A DNA stretch of 64,000 nucleotides from Pseudobdellovibrionaceae bacterium (GTDB lineage: Bacteria > Bdellovibrionota > Bdellovibrionia > Bdellovibrionales > JAMPXM01), in contig JAJTYM010000016.1 of the NCBI GenBank assembly GCA_021463345.1, positions 1 to 64,000 on the forward strand, given 5' to 3'. The position numbers and the translations under genes were made by a program. Under the pieces are notes generated by a model. That model ran no database searches and had not been told where the DNA came from. It worked only from the letters and a program-made list of their open reading frames with translations. Positions 63,805-64,000 of the stretch are shown here, piece by piece; position 1 is the stretch's first letter; each line of letters opens with the position of its first letter.

Positions 63805-64000
63805 TCAGGCCCGGTTCTTGACCAAATCCATCACCACGGCGGGGTCGGCGAGCGTGCTGGTGTCCCCCAGCTGATCGGGCAGGTTTTCGGCGATCTTGCG
63901 CAGGATCCTCCGCATGATTTTGCCCGAGCGCGTTTTCGGCAGGGCCGGCGCCCACTGGATTTTATCGGGCGCCGCGATTGGGCTGATCGCGGTCCTCACC
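63805..64000 (-). CDS. acs: acetyl-CoA synthetase, C-terminal end (cut by window edge)
   Basis: Only the last 64 residues lie inside the window. They contain [19 protein letters not shown], the family's end with the conserved catalytic Lys in GKIMRR, and [12 protein letters not shown]. The enzyme makes acetyl-CoA from acetate, ATP and CoA. The 5' end lies beyond base 64000. Confidence 0.93.
   Translation of the reverse strand, partial: VRTAISPIAAPDKIQWAPALPKTRSGKIMRRILRKIAENLPDQLGDTSTLADPAVVMDLVKNRA

Noticed and set aside
1-64000. CRISPR array, tRNA, rRNA, transposase or integrase
   Set aside because: Nothing with the needed repeat spacing, tRNA arms or mobile-element motifs was seen by eye; a tRNA scan would decide the point.

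Overview
The window is GC-rich, densely coded DNA with no rRNA, tRNA, CRISPR array, transposase or integrase that I can see. The host is a Gram-negative bacterium. The evidence is a fimbrial usher, outer-membrane beta-barrels ending in aromatic residues, many signal peptides, and several lipoboxes. Several details (lipobox of the GYNNC type, large lipoproteins with Ig-like repeats, a von Willebrand lipoprotein, many exported hydrolases) suggest the Bdellovibrionota/deltaproteobacterial side, but no marker here settles the phylum. That placement is an inference.

Layout. 1-8.7 kb: fpg (DNA repair), a 1684-residue lipoprotein divergent from a LysM/beta-barrel protein, and an RluA-type pseudouridine synthase. 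8.7-16.4 kb: an M14-like peptidase overlapping an alpha/beta hydrolase, an outer-membrane barrel, a two-gene unit of an exported tyrosine-rich protein plus a subtilase, an exported hydrolase and a GDT1-type transporter. 16.4-22.4 kb: zinc CDF transporter, GluQ-type synthetase, exported truncated haemoglobin, BON protein, GYF_2/Ig-like protein, VOC lipoprotein. 22.4-27.8 kb: an archaic chaperone-usher pilus operon (pilin, small pilin-like protein, chaperone, usher, tip adhesin) with a long hairpin after the pilin gene. 28.1-36 kb: VWA/Ig-repeat lipoprotein, then nrdA-nrdB-LOG. 36.5-40.4 kb: a tiny Arg-rich ORF with an XRE regulator, an M14 carboxypeptidase, an orphan DUF4123 (type VI adaptor-like) gene and an HD-GYP phosphodiesterase. 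40.6-48.6 kb: two RDD genes and a SpoIIM-like gene converge on an AKR-DUF4129-DUF4350-MoxR-DUF58 operon. 48.8-64 kb: a recombination-type protein with an ExoX-like tail, S1/P1 nuclease with a double-SIS MurQ-like protein, small membrane proteins, an HNH endonuclease lacking a normal start codon, kup, rhomboid, an SLT/SH3 lysozyme-like protein, and the 3' end of acs at the edge.

How the genes work together. Much of the window serves the envelope and surface: adhesion (pilus), peptidoglycan turnover (LysM, SLT, M14, MurQ-like) and exported degradation (subtilase, S1/P1 nuclease, hydrolases). The MoxR/DUF58 cluster probably assembles or quality-controls membrane or periplasmic VWA-type proteins. 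The most unusual items are the tyrosine-rich protein/subtilase pair, the pilus operon with its cysteine-free pilin-like gene and hairpin, the start-less HNH gene, the orphan DUF4123 gene, and the recombination/ExoX-tail fusion. All functional statements come from reading motifs by eye; no database search was run.
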